A DNA stretch of 5,195 nt from Clostridium sp. CAG:590. GTDB taxonomy: Bacteria > Bacillota > Clostridia > Lachnospirales > Lachnospiraceae. The position numbers and the translations under genes are program-made. The notes beneath the pieces were generated by a model. It was not told the DNA's origin and did no database searches. It worked only from the letters and a program-made list of their open reading frames with translations. The stretch lies in NCBI GenBank assembly GCA_000431135.1, contig HF987893.1, positions 1 to 5,195 of the forward strand. Direction: 5' to 3'. Below, piece after piece: positions 4,945 through 5,195 of the stretch. Position 1 is the first letter of the stretch; each line of letters begins with the position of its first letter.

Positions 4945-5195
4945 TTAATATTCATCCTGTTCCAACATGAGTTTTACGTCATTTTGAATCTGTTTTCGCA
5001 GCGCTTCCACGTTTGCGAATTTCTCTTCCGGACGTATGAAATATAACAATTGTGTCTTGAGTTTTTTGCCATATAAATTACCGGAGTAATCCAGTAAATA
5101 GGTCTCTAATCCAACCTGATGTATTCCATCTACCGTTGGTTTTTTCCCGAGATTACTAATACCGCGGTATGTCACTCCGTCAATCTCTACCCGGC
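4945..5195 (-). CDS. ribF: Bifunctional riboflavin kinase/FAD synthetase, C-terminal part (5' end outside window)
   Basis: The last 82 residues of RibF are visible; the reading frame stays open to the window edge, so the true start lies beyond 5195. The protein phosphorylates riboflavin to FMN and adenylates FMN to FAD in the cytoplasm. Only the riboflavin kinase domain is seen. It begins with RVEIDGVTYRGISNLGKKPT, which matches the family's flavin/ATP-binding strand and PT motif. It continues with LETYLLDYSGNLYGKK, where the Glu of LET corresponds to the family's catalytic acid, and then with the typical C-terminal helix containing ALRKQIQNDV. The end at TAA (4945-4947) agrees with the normal C-terminus of the family. 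The GTG at 5173-5175 lies inside the kinase domain and is not a start. A terminator follows two or three bases after the stop, so ribF is probably the last gene of an upstream transcription unit. Family assignment is secure; the N-terminal adenylyltransferase half is not visible. Confidence 0.93.
   Translation of the reverse strand, partial: RVEIDGVTYRGISNLGKKPTVDGIHQVGLETYLLDYSGNLYGKKLKTQLLYFIRPEEKFANVEALRKQIQNDVKLMLEQDEY

Noticed and set aside
5173..5175. GTG as a start codon for a small 76-residue protein at the right edge
   Set aside because: The frame continues upstream to the window edge with residues (RVEIDG) that fit the riboflavin kinase domain, so this is an internal Val codon of ribF.
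1..5195. Mobile elements, CRISPR arrays, tRNA genes, riboswitches or defence systems
   Set aside because: No direct repeat arrays, transposase or integrase motifs, tRNA cloverleaf or known riboswitch pattern were seen. The genes are nearly all conserved housekeeping ones.

Overview
This window is a conserved chromosomal housekeeping locus from a low-to-moderate G+C Gram-positive bacterium, most likely a member of the Clostridia (Lachnospiraceae-like). The reasons are the gene order ylxM-ffh-rpsP-khpA-rimM-trmD, the strong AGGAGG-type ribosome binding sites, a sigma-A type promoter, U-rich intrinsic terminators and protein sequences of clear Firmicutes type. The taxon is inferred from style and synteny, not from a database match. 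Every real gene lies on the minus strand, so transcription runs from high to low coordinates.

Layout in the direction of transcription: the 3' end of ribF (FAD synthetase/riboflavin kinase) enters at the right edge and stops at 4945. A strong hairpin terminator follows at 4900-4939. A near-consensus promoter (TTGACA, 17 bp, TATACT; 4891-4919) is nested in that terminator and starts a new operon: ylxM (4487-4843), ffh (3118-4458), rpsP (2784-3029) and khpA (2535-2762). A second hairpin with a U tract (2476-2520) separates this block from rimM (1927-2436) and trmD (1152-1925), which are one base apart. Last comes an unrecognised 352-residue membrane/coiled-coil protein (42-1100), sitting where rplS (ribosomal protein L19) is commonly found. 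A short terminator-like hairpin overlaps its stop codon.

The genes belong together functionally. YlxM and Ffh are signal recognition particle components for co-translational membrane targeting. S16 (rpsP) is a 30S assembly protein. KhpA is a small RNA-binding KH protein. RimM matures the 30S subunit and TrmD makes m1G37 in tRNA. The internal hairpin after khpA and the difference in Shine-Dalgarno strength (a ten-base match before rpsP, a weaker site before rimM) suggest that S16 and Ffh are made in larger amounts than RimM and TrmD. That expression difference is inference.

I see no mobile element, CRISPR array, tRNA, rRNA or riboswitch. No new defence or metabolic system is evident. The one truly uncharacterised element is the terminal membrane protein, whose two halves share the same coiled coil / membrane hairpin / coiled coil layout. 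The non-coding stretches are all about 100 bases or less and are described individually.
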